From NCBI GenBank assembly GCA_934177995.1, contig CAKPPW010000030.1, positions 1 to 13,455 of the forward strand: a DNA stretch of 13,455 nucleotides. Direction: 5' to 3'. A model generated the notes under the pieces. It had not been told where the DNA came from. It did not search any database and worked only from the letters and a program-made list of their open reading frames with translations. This document shows positions 1 through 7,134 of the stretch, piece after piece. How positions within the stretch are numbered: the first letter of the stretch is position 1; every line of letters starts with the position of its first letter. The translations under genes were made by a program, and so were the position numbers. The stretch is from an uncultured Bacilli bacterium (GTDB lineage: Bacteria > Bacillota_I > Bacilli_A > RF39 > UBA660).

Positions 1-545
1 ACAGCTTTAACTACCGCTTCTACATAACTTAATAAATCATTTTGTAGTTTAACTTGATCTTTTGCATTATCTATAAAACCATATTCTACTAAAAGTGACT
101 GCATTGGTGATGTTTCTCTTATAATATAGTAATAATCTTTATTAGGATTCTCTGGTAAACGTCTTTGGTAATACTTTCTCATAATTTGCCCAGCTTCTCC
201 AATAGATGTAAGTACATCTTTAGCTAGTGTAGAATTATTACGCAAGGCATAAACTACTTCGGCACCTTCCCCTCCTCCTGCATTTATGTGATTAGATATT
301 AATACAGTGTTAGGGTCTCCCCCAAAGGCTTCATTAGCTCTTTTAAGTCTATCTGCTCTACTTAAGTCTTCATCAAAATCTCTTGTAATAACAACAGGAA
401 CACCTAGCTGTTTAAATCTATCATACATATATAAGGCAGCTTCTAAAGTAAAGTCTTTTTCCTTTAAATTTCCACTAATAGCACCAGGGTCACTTCCACC
501 GTGTCCAGCATCTACAACCACTCCACCATTTACACGCTCATCCAT
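1..545 (-). CDS. N-acetylmuramoyl-L-alanine amidase (Amidase_3), C-terminus off the left edge
   Basis: The 181 visible residues form an Amidase_3 (zinc-dependent MurNAc-L-Ala amidase) domain that cleaves the bond between the glycan and stem peptide of peptidoglycan. The conserved set is visible: VDAGHGGSDPGA with H15, E29 in LKEKD, H86 in SNHINA, and E154 in VEYGFIDN (zinc ligands H15/E29/H86 and catalytic Glu by family analogy). The ATG at 545 is preceded by a good ribosome binding site (GAGGTGAGAAT). The protein starts directly with the catalytic domain. There is no signal peptide, which is more like a phage or holin-dependent lysin, or an autolysin fragment, than a classical secreted CwlD/AmiC. 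Any C-terminal wall-binding domain would lie outside the window. Confidence 0.93.
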   Translation of the reverse strand, partial: MDERVNGGVVVDAGHGGSDPGAISGNLKEKDFTLEAALYMYDRFKQLGVPVVITRDFDEDLSRADRLKRANEAFGGDPNTVLISNHINAGGGEGAEVVYALRNNSTLAKDVLTSIGEAGQIMRKYYQRRLPENPNKDYYYIIRETSPMQSLLVEYGFIDNAKDQVKLQNDLLSYVEAVVKA

Positions 546-658
546 ATTCTCACCTCAATATAAAATATGAATAAACTAGTAATTTGACACTAAAACACCT
601 AGAAAATCATTTATTACTCAACTTCGTAACCATTTTTTATTTCTAGTACTAAACCTTT

Positions 659-892
659 TTATTTCTTATTATTTCCTTTTAAATTAATTTTTTTATAATC
701 ATATTTTTCCTGTTTCTCATATCTTGATGTTACATAATGATCAGAATAACCTTTTCTATCAGTATCTTCTACTATTTCTTTCAACTCAAAATCACACATA
801 TCATCAAAAATTGATTTACGGTACTTTGCATGGGAAACATAGTGATATAATGAGGATATTATAGAAAGAAGTCCTTTTATTACAGAACTATA
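659..892 (-). pseudogene. Startless open frame, possible gene remnant
   Basis: The minus strand is open for 77 codons from just after a TGA (893-895) to a TAA at 659-661. It has no ATG, GTG or TTG near the 5' end and no ribosome binding site before its only internal ATG. The predicted residues look protein-like: a hydrophobic start (VIKGLLSIISSLYHYV), then a charged stretch rich in Lys, Asp and Tyr. It lies between the terminator of the kinase operon and the amidase. I do not recognise a family. It may be the 3' end of a decayed gene or a chance open frame in AT-rich DNA. The rest of 546-983 shows nothing else beyond the kinase terminator. Confidence 0.3.
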
Positions 893-910
893 TCATTTAA
901 TTAGAGATGA

Positions 911-951
911 AAAAAACAAAGAGTAGTTGTTTCCAGTAAATACTACTCTTT
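911..951 (-). terminator. Rho-independent terminator of the two-component operon
   Basis: On the minus strand a perfect 10-bp stem AAAGAGTAGT/ACTACTCTTT with a 14-base loop is followed by G and seven T (GTTTTTTT). It begins 33 bases after the stop codon of the histidine kinase. Confidence 0.85.
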
Positions 952-983
952 TATTCTTGCATTGTATAATCCTCTAAAACCAT

Positions 984-2216
984 CTATTTCTTAAATGTCA
1001 CTTGAAATGTTGTTATACCATCCATTGATGAGGCCTTTATCTTACCTTTATGTAATAAAACAATATTTTTAGCAATAGCTAATCCTAAACCATATCTGTT
1101 ATCTTTTCTATTTCTTGCTTTATCAACTCGGTAAAATCTTTCAAATATTTTTTCTTCTTCTCCTTTAGGAATAGCTTCCCCTTCATTTTCTACTAATAAA
1201 ATTATTTGCCCATCTTTTTTTAGAGAAATATTAATTATTCCCTTTTTCTTAGAATGTTTAATAGCATTATCAAGTAGTATTTCTACCAGTTCTTTGATAC
1301 TATCTTCATCCATTAACATAAAAATATTATCTTCTATATCATAATTAAGTTTAATATCTTTTTCATATGCTCTTCCTTCGAAAGTTAATAAAGACAATTC
1401 TACTATTTTAGATAAGTTATTATTAACTAGTGTAACTGTCTCCATCTGTTCACTCTTAGCAAGACTAAGTAATTTGCTAATAAGAAGATTCATTCTATTA
1501 GTTTCATATTCTATATTCTTTAACCATTTACTATTCTTTTCATCTATATCTATTGCTTCACTACTAGCTACTATAACTGATAAAGGAGTTTTTAGTTCAT
1601 GAGAGGCATCAGCAATAAATTGTTTTTGTTTATCAAAGCTTTCTTTTACTGGTTTAATCAACCAGATAGTTAAATATTTACTACCTATAATAATTAACAG
1701 TTCTAAGATACTAAATATTAAGATAGATATTTCCAAAGATAACAACAAAGACTTTTTAATCTTACTATTATCAAGTATTACTAATGTATCTCCTTTTAAG
1801 TAAGAATATGAATAATCACTTAGATATAAACACCCAATATGTCTAGCTTTAATATTTTTATCTTTAAGTATTTTTCTAGCTAGTTCACTTATCTTTTCGT
1901 TAGATACTTCATTATTAGAATGATTGATTACATCTAGGATATCATCATTATCATCTAAAAGCACCGTATATATTACTGAGTCCATAAATTTAATATTTCT
2001 ATTTTCCATATTATCAATATCACTATGTTCTTCTATTTTAGCTGGCGGTATTTTTCTATCTCTTTTATTAAGTGAAACATTTAAACTATTATTAATAGAT
2101 TTCTTCTGTTCCAAATAGTTTTGAATATTAAAGATACTTACTACCGTTAATATAGAAATAGTTAATATTAGAACAAGTGTATAAAATATCTTTTTACTTA
2201 ATTTCTTTATTTCCAT
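984..2216 (-). CDS. Sensor histidine kinase (EnvZ/PhoR-type, membrane-bound)
   Basis: 410 residues. TM1 is at about 11-30. An extracytoplasmic sensor region at about 31-155 is charged and shows no domain I can name. TM2 is at about 156-180. The dimerisation/phosphoacceptor motif FIADASHELKTPLSVI has H206 as the phosphorylated His. The HATPase_c domain has the N box (ELVEILLDNAIKHS, N317), a G1-like VENEGEAIP and a G2 box YGLGLA (376-380). The usual G1 Asp (VxDxGxG) is Asn here, a known variation. The first 23 bases overlap the end of the response regulator gene, so the two are translationally coupled. The kinase autophosphorylates and passes phosphate to the neighbouring regulator. The signal cannot be told from sequence, and no target operon is adjacent. 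Confidence 0.96.
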   Translation of the reverse strand: MEIKKLSKKIFYTLVLILTISILTVVSIFNIQNYLEQKKSINNSLNVSLNKRDRKIPPAKIEEHSDIDNMENRNIKFMDSVIYTVLLDDNDDILDVINHSNNEVSNEKISELARKILKDKNIKARHIGCLYLSDYSYSYLKGDTLVILDNSKIKKSLLLSLEISILIFSILELLIIIGSKYLTIWLIKPVKESFDKQKQFIADASHELKTPLSVIVASSEAIDIDEKNSKWLKNIEYETNRMNLLISKLLSLAKSEQMETVTLVNNNLSKIVELSLLTFEGRAYEKDIKLNYDIEDNIFMLMDEDSIKELVEILLDNAIKHSKKKGIINISLKKDGQIILLVENEGEAIPKGEEEKIFERFYRVDKARNRKDNRYGLGLAIAKNIVLLHKGKIKASSMDGITTFQVTFKK

Positions 2217-2880
2217 ATTCTATCTTATACCCCATTCCTCTTACTGATTTAATTACTACATCAGATTCTATTGCTCTTAGTTTTTTTCTAATAAATGATA
2301 AATAAGCCTCTAAATTATTAGATTCTACTTCATTTTCTACTCCCCATACTCTATCATATATTTGCTCCTTAGAAAGTACCTGATTAGGATTATTAATAAA
2401 GTACTCTAATAATTGAAATTCTTTCTTTATCAGCTCTACTACTTCATTAGTCTTAGTACAAGTTACTTTCAAGGTAGTAGTATTAAGTACTAAGTCTCCA
2501 AATGATAGATTATTTTTATTACCATTTCTTTTTAGTTGAATATTAACTCTTGCTACTAACTCATCCATATGAAATGGTTTAGTTAGATAGTCATCTGCTC
2601 CATTTTCTAATCCATTTAATTTATCTTCAATAGTAGACCTTGCTGTTAACATTATTATTTTACTACTTATATTATCATTTCTTAGTTTATTAAGTATCTG
2701 AAAGCCGGACATATTAGGAAGCATCACATCTAATATTATTAAATCATATGTACCAGTTGAAGCATAATAGTATCCTTCTTCACCATCTTCTATTATATCA
2801 ACAGTTAATTTTTCTTTTTCTAATCTTTCTTTAATCACATCTGCTAAATTGTATTCATCTTCAACAATTAATACTTTCAT
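2194..2880 (-). CDS. OmpR-family response regulator
   Basis: 228 residues from the ATG at 2880. The receiver domain begins MKVLIVEDE, with acidic residues E7/D8, phosphoacceptor D51 in LIILDVMLPNMSG, T79 in IIMLTA and K101 in YLTKPF. The C-terminal winged-helix DNA-binding domain (about 130-225) carries the typical LIKKEFQLLEYFINNPNQVLS and SVRGMGYKIE signatures. Two upstream in-frame GTG codons (2892, 2889) are part of the Shine-Dalgarno stretch GTGGTGAT, so the ATG is preferred. It is the first gene of a two-gene operon with the kinase and is transcribed away from tRNA-Trp. It likely activates or represses genes elsewhere. An inverted repeat overlapping its own promoter (2939-2988) is a candidate autoregulatory site. 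Confidence 0.96.
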   Translation of the reverse strand: MKVLIVEDEYNLADVIKERLEKEKLTVDIIEDGEEGYYYASTGTYDLIILDVMLPNMSGFQILNKLRNDNISSKIIMLTARSTIEDKLNGLENGADDYLTKPFHMDELVARVNIQLKRNGNKNNLSFGDLVLNTTTLKVTCTKTNEVVELIKKEFQLLEYFINNPNQVLSKEQIYDRVWGVENEVESNNLEAYLSFIRKKLRAIESDVVIKSVRGMGYKIEYGNKEIK

Positions 2881-2938
2881 ACTTATCACCACTATTAGTT
2901 AATCATTTATTTATTAAATAAATATTAAATTTTTATCT

Positions 2939-2967
2939 ATTATAGCACAGAAAAGGTCTTGTTAAAT
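2939..2967 (-). promoter_or_regulatory. Likely promoter of the response regulator-kinase operon
   Basis: On the minus strand a perfect -10 TATAAT (2944-2939) is preceded by a weak -35 (TTTAAC or TTAACA, 15-16 bases upstream). It gives a leader of about 50 bases before the regulator ATG. The -10 is certain by consensus; the -35 is poor, which fits an activator-dependent promoter. Confidence 0.55.
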
Positions 2968-2988
2968 AACTAAGTTATGTGCTATAAT
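2959..2988 (+). promoter_or_regulatory. Sigma-A-type promoter of tRNA-Trp
   Basis: -35 TTGTTA (2959-2964), 18-base spacer, perfect -10 TATAAT (2983-2988). Transcription would start about 7 bases later, some 10 bases before the tRNA. Confidence 0.8.
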
Positions 2989-3003
2989 CTAGTTGTAGCA
3001 GTT

Positions 3004-3077
3004 AGGGGATTAGTTTAATGGTAAAATAGGAGTCTCCAAAACTTTAGATGGGAGTTCGATTCTCTCATCCCCTGCCA
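3004..3077 (+). tRNA. tRNA-Trp (anticodon CCA)
   Basis: The cloverleaf folds completely. The acceptor AGGGGAT pairs with ATCCCCT, followed by discriminator G and an encoded CCA. The anticodon stem GGAGT/ACTTT (two G-U pairs) has loop CTCCAAA and anticodon CCA (3036-3038). The T stem GGGAG/CTCTC encloses TTCGATT. It decodes UGG. No UCA-anticodon tRNA-Trp is seen here and TGA is used as a stop in this window. It has its own promoter and terminator, so it is a single-gene unit. Confidence 0.97.
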
Positions 3078-3106
3078 TTATTTAGAATTTAATATTTTAC
3101 ACATAG

Positions 3107-3134
3107 ATGAAAATATCGTCATTTTCATTTTTTG
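3107..3134 (+). terminator. Terminator after tRNA-Trp
   Basis: Perfect 8-bp stem ATGAAAAT/ATTTTCAT with loop ATCGTC, followed directly by a T run. It lies 29 bases after the tRNA CCA end. Confidence 0.8.
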
Positions 3135-3200
3135 TTTGTATATTATTTTTTTTAGAAAGGATTATCTAATTACTAAAAGTTGATTAGACACTTAGAAAAA

Positions 3201-3893
3201 ATGACTATAATTTATGACTTTGATGGAACATTAACACCATACTCTATGCCACAGTATGATATTTTAAAGAAAACTAAACGTAGCAATGATGAATTTTTAA
3301 AGTTAGTTAAAGATAAAATGAAAAATGAAAATATTTCTCTTTATGATGCATATTATGAAACAATTAAGAATTTATTAATCGAAAGTAATATTGGTTTTAC
3401 TAAAGAAAACATTTGCCTAAATTCTAGTAATGTAAAATTCAATAAAGGAGTTTTAGACTTTTTTAACAAGTTTAAATCAGAAAGCACAGGAATAAAACAT
3501 TATATTGTTACATCAGGATTTGAAGATTATATAAGGGAAACACCAATTAATAAATGTATAAACGGAATATATGGTACTACCTTCAATAATAATAATGGTG
3601 AATATACAACTATTAATAGATTAATGACTGATCAATATAAGGTTAATGCTATAAAGAGTATTATTCAAAAAGAAAATGATACTAATATTATTTATTTTGG
3701 AGATGGATTGACTGATGAATTTGCTTTTCAATATGTTAAGAAAATTGGTGGCATCACTGTTTTTGTTACTAGTGATATAGACAATAATACTAATTTAAAT
3801 AGTTTAACTAAGAGAAATCTAATAGATAAAGTATTTATTCCCGATTTTAGTATAAATTCTGATATTTATGAATTTATTGAGAACTCAAAATAA
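3201..3893 (+). CDS. HAD-superfamily phosphatase (phosphoserine-phosphatase-like)
   Basis: 230 residues from the ATG. HAD motif I is at the very N-terminus (YDFDGTLT: nucleophile D6 and acid/base D8). A helical cap follows. Motif II is YIVTSG (S105), a likely motif III Lys is near K147, and motif IV is YFGDGLTDE (D168, D172) for magnesium binding. This is the layout of the subclass I, SerB-like HAD hydrolases, which dephosphorylate small phosphometabolites; the substrate is not readable. An in-frame TTG at 3180 would add seven residues. The ATG is chosen because the family normally starts just before DFDGT, but neither start has a well-spaced ribosome binding site (an AAAGG at about 3157 is too far). 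It ends in its own terminator and does not appear to be part of an operon. Confidence 0.9.
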   Translation: MTIIYDFDGTLTPYSMPQYDILKKTKRSNDEFLKLVKDKMKNENISLYDAYYETIKNLLIESNIGFTKENICLNSSNVKFNKGVLDFFNKFKSESTGIKHYIVTSGFEDYIRETPINKCINGIYGTTFNNNNGEYTTINRLMTDQYKVNAIKSIIQKENDTNIIYFGDGLTDEFAFQYVKKIGGITVFVTSDIDNNTNLNSLTKRNLIDKVFIPDFSINSDIYEFIENSK

Positions 3894-3910
3894 GTTCTTT
3901 TTATTTTTTT
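3880..3910 (+). terminator. Terminator of the HAD phosphatase gene
   Basis: AGAACT/AGTTCT (6-bp stem plus one G-T pair, loop CAAAATA) overlaps the stop codon and is followed by TTTTATTTTTTT. The stem is short, but the T tract is strong. Confidence 0.65.
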
Positions 3911-4025
3911 GTTTATAGTCTATAATGATAATAGGATGGTGTGATTGATGATGATAATAAATTAACAAAAAATTAGCAAAAATTATTTTAGTAGCAAAAA
4001 ACAAATTGATAATTAAGGAGTAAAT

Positions 4026-5129
4026 ATGAAAAAAAATATTAAATTAACAATATTATTAATCCTGTTAGGTATTTCCTTAACAGGATGCGTAAAATTTAAC
4101 TCAACAATGGAAATAAAAAAAGATAAATCGATAAATTATACAGTAATATATGCTTTTGATAAAGCTTTCTTTGGAAATCAAGAAGTAGTATCTAGTGAGG
4201 ATAAAGAAGAATTAGAAAAAAAAGGATTTACAGTTACAAATTATGTTGATAGCAATATGAATGGATTTAAAATATCTAAAAAAATTAAAAATATTGATCT
4301 TGTAAGTTCTGTTAATAATACAACTTATGATTTATCTGGATTGCTTGATACTAGTAAAAGTGAAAGTAAAATATTTAAAGTAAAAAAAGGATTTTTAAAA
4401 AATACTTATACAGCCAATTTTAAATTCACTTCATCCAATAGTGACCTAAATAATAGCACAAATAATACAACAACTAATAATGATTTTACAATAAATAATA
4501 ATATAACAACTAATTCTGATTCTGATTTCTCTAATGTTAATACTAATATAGATTTAAGTTTTAATGTTAAGTTACCATATAAAGCAATAAGCAGCAATGC
4601 AACTACTAAAAGTAATAATGATAAAGATTTAAGTTGGAACTTATCATCTACTAGTGAAAATAAGATAGAATTTTCTTTTGCTCTATATAACATGACCAAC
4701 ATCTATATTTGTAGTGGTATTATCATTATATTAATTATTATAGTAGTTAGTGTTTCAAAAAGAAATAAAAACATTTCAAAAAAAACTATAAATAAGCAAG
4801 ATACAACTATTAATACCTCCAATGAAACACCTATTATAAATAATAGTATGGCAAATGAAAATACTATAGAAGAACTTTTTCCACAACAATTGCCTACTAT
4901 TTCTGAAAAACAAATTTTATCCACAGCCATTGTTAATAATAATTCTAAACTAGAAAATTTATCCACAAATATTACTAATAACCAAAGTTCTACACAAGAA
5001 AACACACCAACAAATATTTTTTCCACAACTACTGTTAATAATAATTCTAGATTAGAAGTTTTATCCACAGATACTGTTGATAATCAAGAAGATACTGTAA
5101 ACAAAGATGACCAAATTGATACTTTATAG
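4026..5129 (+). CDS. LppM-like lipoprotein with transmembrane anchor and Thr/Asn-rich tail
   Basis: 367 residues; AAGGAG precedes the ATG. A lipoprotein signal peptide (residues 1-20) ends in the lipobox LTGC, with C21 as the lipidated Cys. Residues 22-220 resemble the LppM/DUF3153 type, beginning KFNSTMEIKKDKSINYTVIYAFDK, interrupted by a long Asn/Thr/Ser-rich insert at about 136-172. A second hydrophobic segment at 226-244 is followed by a basic stop-transfer patch. So the protein is held at both ends of its outer domain, and residues 250-367 would be a disordered Thr/Asn/Ser-rich cytoplasmic tail. The tail holds two copies of a 34-residue unit (VNNNS-K/R-LE...LST). A -10 (TATAAT, 3921-3926) lies upstream, but no good -35. 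Function unknown; the family assignment rests on memory of similar proteins. Confidence 0.85.
   Translation: MKKNIKLTILLILLGISLTGCVKFNSTMEIKKDKSINYTVIYAFDKAFFGNQEVVSSEDKEELEKKGFTVTNYVDSNMNGFKISKKIKNIDLVSSVNNTTYDLSGLLDTSKSESKIFKVKKGFLKNTYTANFKFTSSNSDLNNSTNNTTTNNDFTINNNITTNSDSDFSNVNTNIDLSFNVKLPYKAISSNATTKSNNDKDLSWNLSSTSENKIEFSFALYNMTNIYICSGIIIILIIIVVSVSKRNKNISKKTINKQDTTINTSNETPIINNSMANENTIEELFPQQLPTISEKQILSTAIVNNNSKLENLSTNITNNQSSTQENTPTNIFSTTTVNNNSRLEVLSTDTVDNQEDTVNKDDQIDTL
4877..5069 (+). repeat. Five DnaA-box-like 9-mers within a 102-bp internal duplication
   Basis: Perfect DnaA-box consensus TTATCCACA occurs at 4917-4925, 4959-4967 and 5061-5069. The one-mismatch form TTTTCCACA occurs at 4877-4885 and 5019-5027. 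All are on the + strand, at intervals of 40, 42, 60 and 42 bases. 4917-4967 and 5019-5069 are two copies of one 51-base stretch (43 of 51 identical) offset by 102 bp, so two boxes arose by duplication. Four of the five boxes are read in frame as Leu/Phe-Ser-Thr in the lipoprotein tail. Confidence 0.6.
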
Positions 5130-5134
5130 AAATG

Positions 5135-5158
5135 ACTAGACTTATGTCTAGTTTTTTA
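5135..5158 (+). terminator. Terminator of the lipoprotein gene
   Basis: Perfect 7-bp stem ACTAGAC/GTCTAGT, loop TTAT, followed by six T. It lies a few bases after the stop. A TATAAT (5161-5166) directly follows and might serve the next gene with a weak TAGACT -35 (5137-5142) inside the hairpin. Confidence 0.85.
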
Positions 5159-5181
5159 TATATAATTAAGATGGTGATAAT

Positions 5182-6726
5182 ATGAACAATAAAAACAGGT
5201 TAATAGAAATAATAAGTATTATAAAAATCAATAATTTAGTAAATGATAGAAGTCCTAAGAATCTTAGGAAAACAATTGAAGATTTAGGACCGACTTTCAT
5301 AAAGATAGGACAAATTCTTTCTACTAGAGTTGATTTAATTCCTAATGAATATGCTAAAGAGTTGTCAAAGTTAAGAGGCAATGTTACCCCTCTACCTTAT
5401 CCACAAATAGAAACGATTCTTAGAAAAGAATATAAAAATTTAGATAATATATTCTCTCATATCAATGAAAAGCCAATTGGATCAGCTTCTATTGCACAAG
5501 TTCATAAAGCTAGGTTAAAGGATAAAAGAACTGTTGTTTTAAAAATTAGAAGACCAAATATTGAAGAGGAAATTAAACAAGACATAGAATTATTGAAACA
5601 AGCTGTTAAGATATTACATCTTAATCATTTTATAAAAATAATGGATTTAGATAAGGTATTGGATGAGTTATATACATCTACTATGATGGAACTAGACTTT
5701 ATTAAAGAAAAAGAAAATATGTTATTTTTTGAAAATCATAATAGAGACAATCAATACATATCTTCACCGAAAGTAATAGAAGAATTATCAACTAAAAACA
5801 TTTTAGCTATGGAATATATTGATGGTATAATGATATCTAATATAGAAAAGCTAGATAGTGAAGATTATGATAAGAGTCTTATTGCTAAAGAATTAAGTAA
5901 AAACTACATTAAACAGGCTTTAGATGATGGTATGTTTCATGCTGATCCTCATCCTGATAACATAACAATTTGTAATGATAAAATATATTTTCTAGATTGG
6001 GGTATGGTTGGTACTCTATCAAAACTTAATAGAGCTTTATTAAATAAATGTATGAAAGCAATTATTACTGAAGACTATCAAGAGGTAGCTAACTGTCTAT
6101 TATCAATGTCTATAAGAAAAGATGAGACTGATTATCAAAAACTAGTTGATGATATCAAGAGTATTTTAGAAGAATTTTCTACTATTGGTCTTGATGAAAT
6201 AGATACTAGAAAATTTATTACTAATATGTTTAAAATGCTTCAAGAAAATAATTTAATATTAGATCATAATGTCACTATGTTAATACGCGGTATTGGCGTA
6301 ATTGAAGGAGTATTACAGTCACTTGATTCTAGTATCAGTTTAACTAGTGTTTTAAAAGATAAAGTATTAGAAAAAGAGAAGAAAGCTTTACTGTCTGTGG
6401 AAACATTAAAGAATCTAGAAAAGAAAGTTTTAAAAAGTAGTAAAAGCTTAATAAATATTCCAGAAGAAACAGAAAGTTTATTAAAGTATATTAAACAAGG
6501 AGACTTTAAATTTAAATTAGAGTTAAGTGATTCAACTAAACATATAGATAAGTTAGAAAATCTTTTACATGAAATAATACTTGGATTTATTGATGGTTGC
6601 TTAATACTAGCTTACAGTTTTACAGAAGCAGAATTAGCTAAATTTATTATATTAGTTTCTATAATTATTGTATCAGCTTTATTGATATTTAAAATGATAA
6701 GAGATTTATTACATAAAGGATATTAG
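5182..6726 (+). CDS. ABC1/AarF/UbiB-family atypical kinase-like protein
   Basis: 514 residues; GGTGAT precedes the ATG. The family's signatures are in order: the N-terminal extension LGPTFIKIGQILSTR with the KxGQ motif (41-44), the modified nucleotide loop IGSASIAQVHKA (99-110), the Lys of VVLKIRRP (K121), MELDFIKEKEN (E170), HADPHPDN (253-260) and the DFG-equivalent LDWGM (D272). The C-terminus holds a hydrophobic hairpin (about 467-510), giving membrane attachment. Characterised UbiB/COQ8 members have ATPase activity and support isoprenoid quinone synthesis. In Firmicutes that make no ubiquinone the role is not established, so no symbol is given. It stands alone between terminators, and neighbours do not suggest a pathway. 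Confidence 0.93.
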   Translation: MNNKNRLIEIISIIKINNLVNDRSPKNLRKTIEDLGPTFIKIGQILSTRVDLIPNEYAKELSKLRGNVTPLPYPQIETILRKEYKNLDNIFSHINEKPIGSASIAQVHKARLKDKRTVVLKIRRPNIEEEIKQDIELLKQAVKILHLNHFIKIMDLDKVLDELYTSTMMELDFIKEKENMLFFENHNRDNQYISSPKVIEELSTKNILAMEYIDGIMISNIEKLDSEDYDKSLIAKELSKNYIKQALDDGMFHADPHPDNITICNDKIYFLDWGMVGTLSKLNRALLNKCMKAIITEDYQEVANCLLSMSIRKDETDYQKLVDDIKSILEEFSTIGLDEIDTRKFITNMFKMLQENNLILDHNVTMLIRGIGVIEGVLQSLDSSISLTSVLKDKVLEKEKKALLSVETLKNLEKKVLKSSKSLINIPEETESLLKYIKQGDFKFKLELSDSTKHIDKLENLLHEIILGFIDGCLILAYSFTEAELAKFIILVSIIIVSALLIFKMIRDLLHKGY

Positions 6727-6747
6727 AAATAATATTCTTTTATTATT
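6715..6747. terminator. Possible bidirectional terminator between converging genes
   Basis: AAAGGATATT/AATATTCTTT form a 10-bp stem with one G-T pair and loop AGAAAT, overlapping the stop of the UbiB-like gene and followed by TATTATTGTT. It lies between two convergent genes only 16 bases apart. The tail is not a pure T run. Confidence 0.5.
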
Positions 6748-7114
6748 GTTGCATTTCATTATAAATCCAAACCATTATAGTATCTACTATCTCGTCTATT
6801 TCTTGTTTTGTTAAACATCTATTTTTATCTATATGATACCATTTAGAAAGACATCCTCTACAACATGTAGCTGTAGCATGTTCAGCAATAAAAACAGGAT
6901 GTCCTCTCATTGGTGTTTGTTTACCATCATTTAAAGTAGGATATGGTGCTAATCTTTTACTTATAAAGTCATAAGCATGTGACTTAATTACTTGATAGCC
7001 TTTATCTAAAACATATTTCTTATCTTTATTAGAAAGATGAAAACTACTACGAAACCTAGAAGTCTTAAATCTTTCTAATTTCTTATCTATTACATACTTT
7101 TCACTCATCTTCAT
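6743..7114 (-). CDS. DUF4186 family protein
   Basis: 123 residues; GGTGA about 6 bases before the ATG fixes the start. The protein matches the conserved pattern of the DUF4186 family as I know it: FRSSFHL near residue 22, SHAYDFISKRLAP, the block DGKQTPMRGHPVFIAEHATATCC, then RGCLSKWYHI and a C-terminal helix. The invariant His residues and the CCxxC cluster (TCCRGCL) suggest a metal-binding or redox site, but no activity is established for the family. It is the second gene after the UvrD-like helicase, 20 bases downstream on the same strand, so probably co-transcribed. It ends at a shared terminator with the gene opposite. Confidence 0.85.
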   Translation of the reverse strand: MKMSEKYVIDKKLERFKTSRFRSSFHLSNKDKKYVLDKGYQVIKSHAYDFISKRLAPYPTLNDGKQTPMRGHPVFIAEHATATCCRGCLSKWYHIDKNRCLTKQEIDEIVDTIMVWIYNEMQQ

Positions 7115-7134
7115 CTTGATTCACCACATAAATT

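Larger units (their letters stand above)
2939..2988. repeat. 10-bp inverted repeat spanning the two divergent -10 boxes
   Basis: ATTATAGCAC (2939-2948) and GTGCTATAAT (2979-2988) are perfect inverted copies 30 bases apart. Each contains the -10 hexamer of one of the divergent promoters (regulator operon leftward, tRNA-Trp rightward). Part of the match is forced by both being TATAAT; the extra GTGC/GCAC is not. Confidence 0.7.

Noticed and set aside
307..570. Plus-strand open frame opposite the amidase
   Set aside because: The minus-strand frame carries all Amidase_3 motifs; the plus frame has no recognisable content and no ribosome binding site.
3004..3077. tRNA-Trp as a prophage attachment site
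   Set aside because: No second copy of the tRNA 3' end occurs in the window and no integrase is nearby; the phage-like genes start nearly 7 kb away.
4406..5068. Long open frames antisense to the lipoprotein gene
   Set aside because: They are rich in Leu/Val/Phe as expected for the complement of Asn/Thr/Lys-rich coding sequence, lack ribosome binding sites and are overlapped by a clear lipoprotein gene.
4877..5069. CRISPR array
   Set aside because: The repeated 9-mers lie in a continuous coding frame, their spacing is not constant, and the flanking bases are duplicated rather than unique spacers; no cas genes are present.
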